Shown in pieces: positions 8,384 through 18,267 of a DNA stretch of 64,000 nt (within the stretch, counting starts at the first letter, position 1; each line of letters starts with the position of its first letter). Under the pieces are notes generated by a model. The model ran no database searches, was not told the DNA's origin, and was given only the letters and a program-made list of their open reading frames with translations. The DNA is from Thraustochytrium sp. TN22 (taxonomy: Eukaryota; Sar; Bigyra; Thraustochytrida; Thraustochytriidae): assembly GCA_013306675.1 (NCBI GenBank), contig JABLUY010000145.1, positions 1 to 64,000 on the forward strand, given 5' to 3'. The position numbers were made by a program, and so were the translations under genes.

Positions 8384-11209
8384 ATGAAGATGGCGGGGGT
8401 GGCGGCGACGGCCGTGATGGCGGTGGCGGTGGCAGCCAGCGTGGGCGCGGCGAGCGGACAGGAGCCGCTCGTGTTTAGCATGACAGTGCGCGACTTTTTG
8501 CCGGCGGCGTGCATGCGCGAGTCGGAATACAAGAGCGCGTGGGAATCGACGACGGACCAGGACAGAAGCATTCCAGATTATTGGTTTGATGCAGCAACCC
8601 CGGACGTGAGTCCATCAGCTGAGATCGCAATCCAGCATTATCCGTCCGGGGATTATCCTACGCTTGCGGAGTTCTGCCCGTACCCAGAGGCTCTCTGGGC
8701 TGGCGAGATCAGTGGACACCCGGATTTTGAGGCGCGCAACCAGGGTACCGACCATGAGCTGTATCCTGGCGTCAGTTGCATGCGCGGCGAGGACTGCGGG
8801 CTCCCAGGCTCGCCATCATTGAAGGAGACCGTAGCGTATCAGACTGCCAAAGCAAGCTCGGGCCTGCCAAAGGTTCAGGCCTGCGATCTTCCGCGGTGCG
8901 GGGAGCACTTGACTTCCACGGGTTTCTACTCAATGTCAAACGTCACGTACTTCACGTCCTGGTTCAACGACGACAAGCGCTACAACAAGCGTGTGGGTCG
9001 GAAGATGCAGCTCACTTACCGCCCGGGGAGCGAGACATATATTTTTTACTCGGAGGAAGGCCTTGACGAAGACATCTCGTCGACTTCGAACCCGCACTAT
9101 ATCCCGCTCAAAGAGTGGCATACATTGTCGCAGAGTGAGTACAGCAACTGGGAGGAGGCACCGGTGTGGCCCAACAGCTACGACGGGTACACGGGCCCCA
9201 GTGCGGTGTACCAGGCCAAATTCTGGTTCACGAGTGAGATTCACACCTACTTCCAGTACCGCGGCGGCGAGTTCTTTGAGTTCGAAGGAGACGATGACCT
9301 CTGGATCTTCATTAACGGCGAGCTGGCCGTGGATCTCGGCGGCCTGCACGAGCCCTATTCATCCTCCGTTCACCTGGACAACATCGTCAGCCAGGCTGGG
9401 ATTGAACTGAACGGGACGTACTCATTTGACATCTTCCATGCGGAACGCCATTTGACGCAGTCTAACTTCAAGCTGACAACCACGCTGGCCTCCGCGTGCA
9501 ACGTGGTCGAGTCTGGATCGTCATCGTTCGCCTGGACGTCGCAGGCCGCCGCTGGCGCCGATTGGGTTCTCGCTGGCACTGCTGCCATGGTGGACGGTGA
9601 AGAGGGCGACGAGCTCCACCTGAGCACTGAGGGGGCATCTCCGAACACGGCGGCCTCGGCCTACTTGTCAAAGCAGCAGAATGTGGGCGCGGGCTTTGTG
9701 GCGGAGTTCGAGGTCGAGTTGCCACCGGGCGGTCTCAGCGAAGGTTTTGCCTTTGTGTTGCATGACCGCGACGCCGGCCTAGTTGACCTAGCCGTGAGTG
9801 TCGGCGCTGGTCTCAACTATCGTTACCTCCAGAATGCCGTGGCCGTGGTCTTCGACCTGTGCATGGACCGGGCAACGGGCGGCTGCTCCGAGCAGTCCGT
9901 GGCGGTGCACTATGCAGACGAGCTGGGCGGCGAGATCGGGGTTGGCTTCAACTCGAAGCGCGTCTATGACAGCATCGTGCGCTCCATGCGCATCGTCAAT
10001 GAGACGCACCGCATCCGCGTCGAATATCTGGCCACGCCGGCTTGGTTGCAGGTCTACGTGGACGACTCGCTGTACCTGCGTGAGGACAACTTCACCATCG
10101 AAGACATCCTGGGCAACCGCAATGCGTATGTTGGCTTCACCACCGCCTCTAGTGCAGACCCTGCCTCGCTCCGCGTGCTCGACTTCACCTTGGAGACCGT
10201 CAGCGTTAGCGCGAACGACACGGTCGCGGCGGACTTTGAGGACGGTGTTGAGCTGGGCGATCCGATGCTCATCCCGGGCGACGGCGAGACGCACGGCGGC
10301 GTCACTGTGCAACTGAGGGATGCCTGCGGTAACGACATCACGTATGGCGGCGACGCGGACCTTCTCCGTGTGATTTTGGTGGAGCGCCTCGAGGATACGC
10401 CTCAGCCGAACGAGCTCCGGCGTCGCGAGCTCACCACGTACTTCGGTGGCGAGTCTACGCCGGCGGTCATTGAGGGCGAGATTGTGGACATGGGCGACGG
10501 CACCTATGTTGCGGGTCTGGCGTCCGATATCCCGGGTACCTTTGACGTGTACGTGTGTGCCGGGTCCAACTGCAGCTTTGACGTGGACTACGTGCTGCTG
10601 CCTGAGAGCTCCAACTTGACGGGCACCAACACCACCCTGTACGCCGCGGAGGTCTTCGTGACCGATGCGGCATGGTCTGCCGCAGCGCCGCGCGCTCTGC
10701 GCGTGATCCCGCTCACGGAGAGGCCTACGTCGGCGCCGGCGGTCCCGCCGACGTCGGACCCGAACGACGACGGCAGGCTCGTCATCTATGGTGGCATCGC
10801 CGGCGGCAGTGCCTTTGCCCTGCTGTGTGGCCTCGGCATGCTCATGTTGTATTTTCGGCGCAGGTGGCAGCGTGACAAGGCGTACATCGACGAAGGCAAG
10901 CTGTACAACATGGAGCGTAACGTCACGTACGACCCGAACGATGAGTACAACGTCGTCACGCGCATGGTCATGACGTCCAGCGAGGCGCTCCAGAAAGAGC
11001 GTGCCAAGCGCTCCGAGTTTGAGGGCGGCGCCGAGATTGCGCAGCTGCACAGTGAGCGCGAAGAGCTCCAGGAGCAGATTCGTCTGGAGAAGCACCGCCG
11101 TCAGGCCGGCGCCGCCTCGCGCTTCCCGCGCTTTTCGCGTATGATTGGCCCCAGCACGAAGGCCGTACGCAAGCAGTTCTCGGGCGGAGAGGAGGAGCCC
11201 CCTTTGTGA
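8384..11209 (+). CDS. Single-pass surface protein with fibro-slime, lectin-like and filamin-like domains
   Basis: The start is the ATG at 8384, giving a good signal peptide (MKMAGVAATAVMAVAVAAS); the frame is open upstream without an ATG. The protein is 941 aa. Residues about 29-379 match the fibro-slime domain, with the diagnostic stretches FEGDDDLWIFINGELAVDLG and FDIFHAERH found in this PA14-related family. Residues about 383-609 look like a legume-lectin/ConA-type fold (GFAFVLHD, VAVVFDLCMD, RIRVEY, YVGFT). Residues about 624-739 resemble a filamin-type Ig repeat (VQLRDACGN, MGDGTYVAGL, PGTFDVYVC). One membrane span lies near 801-824, followed by an approximately 115-residue charged tail. 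A role in binding extracellular glycans or matrix is inferred. It lies downstream of the tandem-kinase receptor on the same strand. Confidence 0.88.
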   Translation: MKMAGVAATAVMAVAVAASVGAASGQEPLVFSMTVRDFLPAACMRESEYKSAWESTTDQDRSIPDYWFDAATPDVSPSAEIAIQHYPSGDYPTLAEFCPYPEALWAGEISGHPDFEARNQGTDHELYPGVSCMRGEDCGLPGSPSLKETVAYQTAKASSGLPKVQACDLPRCGEHLTSTGFYSMSNVTYFTSWFNDDKRYNKRVGRKMQLTYRPGSETYIFYSEEGLDEDISSTSNPHYIPLKEWHTLSQSEYSNWEEAPVWPNSYDGYTGPSAVYQAKFWFTSEIHTYFQYRGGEFFEFEGDDDLWIFINGELAVDLGGLHEPYSSSVHLDNIVSQAGIELNGTYSFDIFHAERHLTQSNFKLTTTLASACNVVESGSSSFAWTSQAAAGADWVLAGTAAMVDGEEGDELHLSTEGASPNTAASAYLSKQQNVGAGFVAEFEVELPPGGLSEGFAFVLHDRDAGLVDLAVSVGAGLNYRYLQNAVAVVFDLCMDRATGGCSEQSVAVHYADELGGEIGVGFNSKRVYDSIVRSMRIVNETHRIRVEYLATPAWLQVYVDDSLYLREDNFTIEDILGNRNAYVGFTTASSADPASLRVLDFTLETVSVSANDTVAADFEDGVELGDPMLIPGDGETHGGVTVQLRDACGNDITYGGDADLLRVILVERLEDTPQPNELRRRELTTYFGGESTPAVIEGEIVDMGDGTYVAGLASDIPGTFDVYVCAGSNCSFDVDYVLLPESSNLTGTNTTLYAAEVFVTDAAWSAAAPRALRVIPLTERPTSAPAVPPTSDPNDDGRLVIYGGIAGGSAFALLCGLGMLMLYFRRRWQRDKAYIDEGKLYNMERNVTYDPNDEYNVVTRMVMTSSEALQKERAKRSEFEGGAEIAQLHSEREELQEQIRLEKHRRQAGAASRFPRFSRMIGPSTKAVRKQFSGGEEEPPL

Positions 11210-12069
11210 TGGCGAACCCGATGTCGCAGACAGTCTGCTCGTGAGGCGGAAGCAAACAATTTGTTGTTGATGTTGTTTTTGAAAATGGTGCGACAAGTCC
11301 CGAACGGACATGAAATGAAATCGGGTGAACGCACGTTCCGGCTGACACCTTCATGGCGTGAAAGAAGAACATGCAGAGAGTTGAGTCAAGCGCATTCTAC
11401 GGCGAATACGGGCTTCGCGCGCCAGAAAACGAGACATGATGGTGATACTGTTGATGCACGTGAATCGACGGACGCATTCTCTGCGTGTCAGAAGGAGGTT
11501 GCTGAGCAAAGGCATGATGAAAAATGGTTGCGTTGTGGTGTAGCTGTCGTTGTCGTTGTCGTGGTTGTTGTTCTTGTTCTTGTTAGGAGTCCATGAAGTT
11601 GTGAAGGTCCGGGTCCAGGTCCTGGTCGCAAGAGTTCTTTAATGTTCTCGTCATTGGTAGAATCTGGCGGTAGCTGTGGATTCTGGTCGCGAAAGGCGTG
11701 TCGCGGCCGAGAACTACACGTTCCCGGTCTCTGCACGTCCTCTGGCCGCGTCCTCTGGCCGCGTCCTCTGGCCGCGTCCTCTGGCCACGTCCTCTGGCCA
11801 CGTCCTCTGGCCACGTCCTCCGGCCACGTCCTCTGGCCACGTCCTCTGGCCTCGTCCTCTGGCCTCATCCTCCGGCCACGTCCTCTGGCCACGTCCTCTG
11901 GCCTCGTCCTCCGGCCACGTCCTCTGGCCACGTCCTCTGGCCAAGTCTTCTGGCTTGGAGCACGTTCTTTGCCGTTGCCCCATTCTTTGGCGGTCTGCGA
12001 GCTCGCTCGTTGTGTGTTTTGTGGTCTCTACCCTTTCCACTCGGGTGGGCCGCGGCGCTGTGGCACTTT
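11210..12069. other. Convergent 3' intergenic region
   Basis: Lies between two converging genes. It carries a (GTT/GTC)-rich stretch near 11545-11585 and the 13-bp minisatellite at 11739-11945. No gene is supported; the several long frames over the minisatellite are artefacts of a 13-bp period that cycles through all frames. Confidence 0.7.
11739..11945. repeat. 13-bp minisatellite, about 16 units
   Basis: Unit CCTCTGGCCACGT with variants at the tenth base (G, A or T) and an occasional CCTCCGG. It starts about 530 bp after the fibro-slime gene stop and ends about 125 bp before the stop of the converging kinase gene. Confidence 0.95.
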
Positions 12070-13584
12070 TTATACGTCTTCGTGCAGCCAAGGATGCTGC
12101 AGCACGGTCTGAAGGGAGAAACGATCCTTGGGGTCCTCGCGAAAGATGCCCTGGAGAAGGTCGATGAGGGAGTCGGAAGCGGGGAAGTTCCAGGTGCGCA
12201 GGACGCCGCGGAGTTGGTGCTGCAGCACGATGTTGACGTAGCCATCGCGGCGGCGCGAGGCGCGCGCGCGCTCCCAGGGCGGCGCCTGAAAGATGCACAC
12301 GAAGAGGGTGACGGCGGCGCTCCAAAGGTCGACGGAAGGCCCGTCGTAGGGGCGGTCGCCCCACATCTCGGGCGCAGCATAGAGCACCTTGCCAACGAAG
12401 CCGGTGTGGCGGATGGGCGCCCAGACCTGGGGGCGGTCGAGATCCTGACCGGCCATGTTGGGCGTGGCGGGCGTCATTTTGGTGGCGAGGCCGAAGTCGA
12501 TGAGAATTGGGCGCGTGCCGGTCTCGAGGTCCATGAGGAAGTTCTCGGGCGAGACGTCGCGGTGCGCGATGCCGTGCTCATGAACGTAGACGAGCGCGCT
12601 GAGCATGTCGCGAAATAATGGGCGCGCACGCGCCTCCGAGTAGGGCCCGCGCGTGGCGATAATGTCGAAAAGCTCGGTGCCGGCGAGCGGCAGCACAGCG
12701 TACAGGTAGTCTCTGTCCTCGAAGCAGCCGAGCAGGCTGAGCACGCAGCGGTGACCCGGTTTGCTGAGACGCTGCTGGAAGGCCAGTTCGTTGAGCGGGT
12801 TCTCCTGCACGGGCTGCCCACCCCGGGCATGCCCAGACGCGACAAGCGACCGCTGGAAGACCTTGATGGCGACCTGCTGTTCGGTGGGTGCCAGGTGGTC
12901 CCCGCTGTGCATGGCGCGCACGGACCGGATGATGTTGCCGTAGATGGTGTCGCGGATGACACGCTCAAAGACAAAGTAGTTGGCGCCGTCTGTGAGGCCC
13001 TCCATGGCGCGCTGGCCGTGCGGCGTGGAGACCGGGAACCGCCCGCGCTGCACAACCGCGCGCTGCAGCTCCTGCTCCACGCCGCCCTTGCCGCCGGCCG
13101 CGCCGCCTGCTCCCGGTGCAGCGGGCGCCTGCGCGGCGTTTGCGGACGGAGCACCGGGCCCTCCCGGCGCCGCGCCGCCCGCGGTAGGGCCCTTGCGCGC
13201 GCCTGCGCCGTTGCCATTGTGGTTGCCGTCGTCCTCCTCGTCGTCCATCATATCGTCGTCGTCGTCGTCGTCGTCTTCCTCGTCGTCGTCGTCGTTGGCG
13301 CCAGCGCCTGCGCTCGCGCCGCGCGCCTGTTCGGCGGCTTGCTGCTCCAGCAGGTCTTCAGCGCGACTCGCCCAGCTCTGCAGATCGTGCAGGTAGCGCT
13401 CCGTATCCGCCGCAATGTTCACCATGTGTTGGTGGTTGCCGCTACGCACCACGTTCTCGCGGTCCGCCTCCAGCTGTTCCATCACGCGCGGCACCAGCTC
13501 GCGCACCTCGTCCAGGTTGCCCTGCGAAATGGCCAGCACGTCCGGATCCAGGTTATCGCGGTTCAGCCGTGACATGCCCTGCAT
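12070..13584 (-). CDS. Protein kinase with N-terminal helical region and acidic linker
   Basis: 504 aa from ATG 13584 (a second ATG lies three codons on). Residues 10-90 are predicted helical, 97-118 is an almost pure Asp/Glu run, and 120-170 is Gly/Ala/Pro-rich. The kinase domain follows: VAIK lysine near 241, catalytic HRDVSPENFL, DFG in IDFGLATKM, then APE in LYAAPEMWG, and SVDLWSAAVTLF. The HRDxKxxN lysine is replaced by Ser (HRDVSPEN), and no clean GxGxxG loop is visible. It is probably an active CAMK-like or protist-specific serine/threonine kinase with unknown substrate. It converges on the fibro-slime gene. Confidence 0.88.
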   Translation of the reverse strand: MQGMSRLNRDNLDPDVLAISQGNLDEVRELVPRVMEQLEADRENVVRSGNHQHMVNIAADTERYLHDLQSWASRAEDLLEQQAAEQARGASAGAGANDDDDEEDDDDDDDDMMDDEEDDGNHNGNGAGARKGPTAGGAAPGGPGAPSANAAQAPAAPGAGGAAGGKGGVEQELQRAVVQRGRFPVSTPHGQRAMEGLTDGANYFVFERVIRDTIYGNIIRSVRAMHSGDHLAPTEQQVAIKVFQRSLVASGHARGGQPVQENPLNELAFQQRLSKPGHRCVLSLLGCFEDRDYLYAVLPLAGTELFDIIATRGPYSEARARPLFRDMLSALVYVHEHGIAHRDVSPENFLMDLETGTRPILIDFGLATKMTPATPNMAGQDLDRPQVWAPIRHTGFVGKVLYAAPEMWGDRPYDGPSVDLWSAAVTLFVCIFQAPPWERARASRRRDGYVNIVLQHQLRGVLRTWNFPASDSLIDLLQGIFREDPKDRFSLQTVLQHPWLHEDV

Positions 13585-13688
13585 CCTGCCTGAGGTTCCC
13601 GCTGTGTTGGTGTTGTTGGTGTTGTTGGCGGTTGTTGTCGTTGCTGCTGCTGCTGCTGCTGCTGCACGTTGCGAATTGCTATCTTAGT

Positions 13689-13880
13689 CTACCTTGCGCT
13701 GCGTTCAGACGAGGGTCGATCAACCACTCGCGAGACTCGCGCAGGACGATCGAACTCCAGCAGGGTCTGGCCGACAACGCGTGTCGTGAAGAAGAAGAAG
13801 GAGATGGCGGAGAAGAAGATGCAGGCGACCACGTCGGAGAAGACGTAGTCAAAGAGAGGGGATACGAGGCGCGCGGGAAT
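13689..13880 (-). CDS. Possible small or partial membrane protein
   Basis: The minus-strand frame reads a hydrophobic segment (VFSDVVACIFFSAISFFFF, then TTRVVGQTLLEF) with almost exclusively C- or G-ending codons, like the real genes nearby. No ATG precedes it in frame within the simple-sequence DNA upstream, so it would need a spliced or missing 5' part. The last codons are weaker than the membrane segment. It could be a chance frame in GC-rich DNA. Unrecognised. Confidence 0.22.
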   Translation of the reverse strand: MPARLVSPLFDYVFSDVVACIFFSAISFFFFTTRVVGQTLLEFDRPARVSRVVDRPSSERSAR

Positions 13881-15924
13881 CCACGCCCGGCGCCAGCGGC
13901 GCTCGCTCGCTCGTTCGCTCGCACGCAGACAGGGACGCGCGCGCGCAGGCACGCGCGCAGGCACGCAGCGCGAGCGCCGCCCGCGGTCACGCGCACGCAC
14001 GCGCGCAGTCTGCGCGCGGCCTCGAGGCGAGGTCGCAGGTGGAGGGAGGCGCCTGCGCGCAGGATCGATCAGGATCCGCTCCAGCGAGCGCGCGCGCTGT
14101 GCGCGCCCCGCGCGGGTGCGGGAGGCGCAGCGCAGCGCCGAGGGCCTCGGCGCGGCGCGGCGCAGCGCAGCGCCGTCTGCGCGCGCAGGCCGGGCGCCGC
14201 CGCGAGCGAGCGAGCGGCCGCGGCGCAGGCGGTTTGCCGCCCTTGCGCGCGGCTATAACGCACTTGCCGCCCCTCCCGCGCGGCCCTTTCCCCACTTCGC
14301 AGCGCGCTCTGCCGCGCCGTCGATAGCCCACTTGCGTGCGTCGCCTCCGCCTCGCCTCGTCTGCGCGCGCCTCCACGCGCCTCTGTCGCGCCGCGCTCGG
14401 GCTGCTGCGCGCCGCCGGGGCCGGGGCCGGGCAGCCCGAGGCCGCGCCGGCGCGCGGCCGGCGCGCAGCGCGCGGAGGGAGGCCGCCGTCGGTAGCCTAG
14501 CTCGTCGCGGCCAAGCTGCGGCTCGGGGCGCCCCGGTGGCGGGCTGCCTCGCGCCTCCACAGCGCGCAGCTGCCTCGAGCTGCCAGCTCCTCTAGCTAGC
14601 TTCGCTCGCCGCTCCAGCCCGGCGAGGCCAGCCGCCGCCGCTCGCGCCGCTGCCTGCCCGCGCGAGGAGCCCGCCCTGCGCGCCGCCGCGCCGCGCCGCG
14701 CTCGCCTCGCCGCCGCGATCCGGGTTTGAATTTGAATTCGAATTCGAATTTCGTCCGCGCCGCGCGACGTCAAATCACCAACCATGACCACATCCAAATT
14801 CAAATCATCATGACATGACTCGGGTCGTGATCGCGGCAAGGCGAGGCGAGGCGAGGCGAGGCAAGGCGCGGGGTGGGCAGGCGGGCGGCCAGCCAGCGCG
14901 CGCCGGACGGCGCCGTGGAGCTCAGCTGCGGTCGCAGCTGCGACGCACCAGGCCGTAGGCCCGCAGCCGCACAACACTGCGAGGCAGCGCGAGGCAGCAC
15001 GAGGTCCCAAGTCTCGTGCTGGAGCGCCGACGGCAGCCTGGCTGCGGCGGGCAGGTGGCAGTGCAGGGCAGGAAGACTGCCACGGGCCCCGACTTGGGCG
15101 CCACGCCACGCTGCAGCGGCGCAGCCGCACGTGCTCGCGGTGCCGCGCAGCGTGAGTGAGGCCGAGGGAGCGGACGATGCGATCACGAGACTCCGGCTGC
15201 GCGGTGACGCCAGGCGGTGCTCTTTAGCGAGCGAGCGAGCGAGGAGCAGCGCACACTGGACAGGACCTACGTCGGAGAGGCTTCGGGGCCGAGGTCTTAC
15301 TACTACCTGCTGGCTGTTGGATGCGGAGACGGAAGGTGCTTGGCTAGCCAGCTCTAGCTAAAGCTAGCGCTGCTTTGCGATGGTTTGTGATGGCAGCAGA
15401 GCCTGCAGAGGGAAGCCGAGACCCGACTCGGGAGGGCGAACCGCTGGTCGGCCTCTTGTCGACGTCATCATTGGCTGCTTTCGTCGTGCTTGCTTGTCCT
15501 TGCCAGTGCTGCTATGCTTGCTTGCTTGCTTTGCGAGGTTGGTCGAATTCGCAGGCCTTGCAGTGCGGCGCGTTGGCAGTTGGTAGAAACTGGGTACGGA
15601 CAGTCCTGAACGTGATCGTGCTGTAGTGAATGGATACACCAACGACAAGCGCAGCATGGCGGCAGCCAGTCGTGTGGCACGCCCCTTCGTCAACGCGCCG
15701 CCGGCAGCGCCACCCTCCACGCCAAGGACGTGGCGACAAACCTTGACTGGCTGCGCCGCGCAGACGAACCTGGGCTAGCGAAAATTCCAACGTCGTGGTA
15801 TCGGTACATCAGACGAGCGGATGACCACAACTCTCCTAGCGTCACGCCGTCAGCGTCATCCGAGAGCCCACCGCTTTGTTGGATGGCTTCCTCAGTGGGT
15901 GGCGGGTCGTCTCTTCGTGGGCTG

Positions 15925-15993
15925 ATCAACTTTCCGGCGTGTGCTCGTCTCTCCGACGGAACGGCGCAGTGCTGGGGCGCCAACTACTTGTGA
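15925..15993 (+). pseudogene. Fragment resembling one RCC1-type repeat
   Basis: A short plus-strand frame reads ACARLSDGTAQCWGAN, the signature strand pair of RCC1/BLIP-II-like beta-propeller repeats (C-LSDG-V-CWG). The frame stops directly after it, at the start of the 50-bp tandem duplication. No neighbouring blade is recognisable, so this is at most a relic of a propeller gene. A chance match cannot be excluded. Confidence 0.3.
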
Positions 15994-16078
15994 TCAAACC
16001 TTTTGCCAAGATCGGCTGCAATTCGTACGCCAACTACTTGTGATCAAACCTTTTGCCAAGATCGGCTGCAATTCGTAC
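15979..16078. repeat. Exact 50-bp tandem duplication
   Basis: Two adjacent identical 50-bp copies, 15979-16028 and 16029-16078, each beginning GCCAACTACTTGTGATCAAA. The perfect identity implies a recent event. It sits at the end of the RCC1-like fragment. Confidence 0.97.
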
Positions 16079-16209
16079 AGCTCCGAGTGGATGGCACCTT
16101 CACAGGTCGCGCTCCCCCCTTCTCCGATACCGCGCCGTTGCCTTGAGGCGGGCGTTCCTGTCGCGCAGTCGGCGCCATGGTCGGCGCAGGGCGATCCCGG
16201 ACATTATTG

Positions 16210-17020
16210 ACTCGGGCGTGAAGTGGGGGCCCGCCTTGACTCCCGAGCGTCGTCGTCGACGATCTTCATGAGTTCGACCGTCCGCTGCACCGCCGACGGC
16301 ACGACGCGCTTCACTGCACCTCCATCCGACACCATGGGAGCCATGCTGATGCAAGCATGGGGTAACTCACCATTCGCTACACAACGACGCAGTGCGCTGA
16401 CTCGGCAGGAGATTCGTCGATTGACGCCGACGAGCCGCTCGTTAGCGTGAGGAGGATGGGATGAATGGCGTCCGTGTGAAGGATAGAACGAACGCCATGG
16501 CGTCGCCGAGATGGTTCTTCTGCGCTGCGTGCGTGAAAGCGGGGAGCTCTCTGGGGAAGTCTCTTGTGATGTCCACGACCTGCACACGGCGTTCGACTTT
16601 TTCTCAGACGACATCCTGAAGTGAGCGTGCATGCTTTGCGACGCGGATAGTCTGACGAAATCCTTCCTGCCCGTGCCGTACCTCTGCTTTCATATAGAGG
16701 TGCCAAAGCTGCTCAACGTCTTTGTGAGAGAAGCAGACGGGCTCTGCCACAAGGAGGACTTGGTCGACCGTCGAGAACCACTCATCCATAGCTTCCATGT
16801 AGTACAAGGTGAGCTCCTTTGCGTCCCCCCTCCTCGAAAATACAGTCATCTGACTTTCAACAGCCTCTGGACAGCCTCTGGGGTTTTGGTTTCCGGATCC
16901 GTACAAGAATGGAAATGTACTCGCTTCGCGTGCCGTAGCATGTACCCGCCGCCCAGAATCGAGGTTTCGAAGTTTCCAGCGCTCAGCACGGAGTACGATG
17001 GGAGAGACGCAATGCGGGAC
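16210..17020 (-). pseudogene. Broken coding remnant of unknown origin
   Basis: Several stretches on the minus strand read like real protein in more than one frame, for example around 16640-16850 (KELTLYYMEAMDEWFSTVDQ, VEQLWHLYMKAEV) and around 16480-16590 (VVDITRDFPRELPAFTHAA). Base composition is clearly AT-richer than the flanking genes. No intact frame exists and no family is recognised; it could be a decayed host gene or mobile-element gene. Confidence 0.4.
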
Positions 17021-17441
17021 TAATGATCTTTAACAAAGGCCCCGTCAGACGCGAGATAGCCTACACGACGTAGATTCCCGAAGCGAGCGCCGGCGAGCTC
17101 CTCTTCGCTGCTGCGGTGCGCCTGACCCTGCACGCGCACGGCTCCGTGTCCCTCGTGCCTCCGCCCTAGCCTTTCCGCTTCGTCGTCGTCGTGGTCCGAG
17201 TCCGATTCCCCTGTCCGGGTCCGAGTCCGAGCCCGAGGCCGAGGCCGAGGCCGCGTCCCGTGCCGAGGCGTCGAGCCCAACCTGATGGTGAAGAAGCCGC
17301 GGTCACTCATGGTCACGGTCGCCGTCTCTGATGAGGAGAGCCGCGGCCACGGCGCGGCGATAGTCCGGCAACGAAGTTGGACGCGGCGCGCGCGGCGGGC
17401 GGGCGGGCGGCGGCGGCGGCGGCAGCGGCGGCGGCGCGAGG

Positions 17442-18188
17442 ATGCGGCGCAACGTGGGCGTGGCGCGCGCGGTGCGCGCGCGCAAGGAGCGCGAGGCGTA
17501 CCAGGGCAAGGGCGCGGAGCTGCAGGCGGCGAACCTGGAGCACGTGCAGGCGCAGATGGCGGCGTTCAAGGGCAAGCTGGAGGACTTTGCGGTCAAGCAC
17601 AAGAAGCAAATCAACCAGGACCCGGAGTTTCGCAACAAGTTCCAGGCCATGTGCAGCAAGGTGGGCGTGGACCCGCTGGCGAGCAACAAGGGATTCTGGG
17701 CGGAGGTCCTGGGCGTGGGCACCTTCTTTTACGAGCTGGGCGTGCAGATCATCCACGTGTGCCTGGCGACGCGCGACGCGAACGGGGGCATTGTGCAGTT
17801 CGAGGACCTCCTGCGGTACCTCATCAAGATCCGCGCACGCGCGCATCACAACGTGCAAAAGGTCTCGGCCGAGGACGTGGAGCGCGCCGTGTCGGCGCTG
17901 CAGCCGCTGGGCAACGGTCTGCGCATCATCGAGGTGGGTGCATCCAAGATGCTCGTCTCGGTGCCCATGGAGCTCTCGTCGGATCACACAGTGGTGCTGG
18001 GCGCGGCGCAGTCCGGCGGCGGCTTCGTCACGCTGCGCGCGCTGCAGGAGGGCCACGGCTGGACGCGTGAGCGTGCGGAGCGCACGCTGCACACGCTGCA
18101 GTCGCAAGGTATGGCCTGGGTGGACAACCAGACGGACGACGGGGCGCCGGCCTATGGGTTCCCTTCCATTACCCTCAATCTCATGTAA
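17442..18188 (+). CDS. SNF8: ESCRT-II subunit SNF8 / VPS22 / EAP30
   Basis: 248 aa from ATG 17442, close to the usual length of about 250. The N-terminal helix begins MRRNVGVARAVRARKE, followed by a coiled segment and the highly conserved block FWAEVLGVGTFFYELGVQII, then tandem winged-helix domains ending in PSITLNLM. With VPS25 and VPS36 this subunit forms ESCRT-II, which sorts ubiquitinated cargo into multivesicular endosomes and recruits ESCRT-III. The frame is intact. The divergent partner gene is more than 3 kb upstream; the converging GTPase gene begins about 530 bp downstream. Confidence 0.96.
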   Translation: MRRNVGVARAVRARKEREAYQGKGAELQAANLEHVQAQMAAFKGKLEDFAVKHKKQINQDPEFRNKFQAMCSKVGVDPLASNKGFWAEVLGVGTFFYELGVQIIHVCLATRDANGGIVQFEDLLRYLIKIRARAHHNVQKVSAEDVERAVSALQPLGNGLRIIEVGASKMLVSVPMELSSDHTVVLGAAQSGGGFVTLRALQEGHGWTRERAERTLHTLQSQGMAWVDNQTDDGAPAYGFPSITLNLM

Positions 18189-18267
18189 CTCATAACTTAC
18201 TCAAAGCAGACCGCTTGAGGAAGTGACCGCTTCGCCTTCGCCTGCCTCGGTCGGAGGCGTTGGCTGC

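Larger units (their letters stand above)
13585..17441. other. Gene-poor stretch between divergent kinase and SNF8 genes
   Basis: The longest gene-free interval. 13585-15370 is extremely GC-rich with homogeneous GCGC tracts, a GCTC microsatellite at 13899-13921 and an AT-rich TTTGAATTTGAATT / GAATTC cluster at 14725-14751. 15370-17040 is clearly AT-richer and contains the coding remnants and the 50-bp duplication listed separately. The last 400 bp should contain the SNF8 promoter. Long open frames in the GC-rich half have no recognisable content. Confidence 0.55.

Noticed and set aside
11488-12618. Overlapping long frames on both strands across the 13-bp minisatellite
   Set aside because: A 13-bp period rotates through all frames, so a stop-free unit gives long frames everywhere; composition is pure repeat and part overlaps the real kinase gene.
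14069-15130. 353-residue minus-strand frame
   Set aside because: Arg/Ala/Pro low complexity in GC-saturated DNA, non-ATG start and no gene-like codon pattern.
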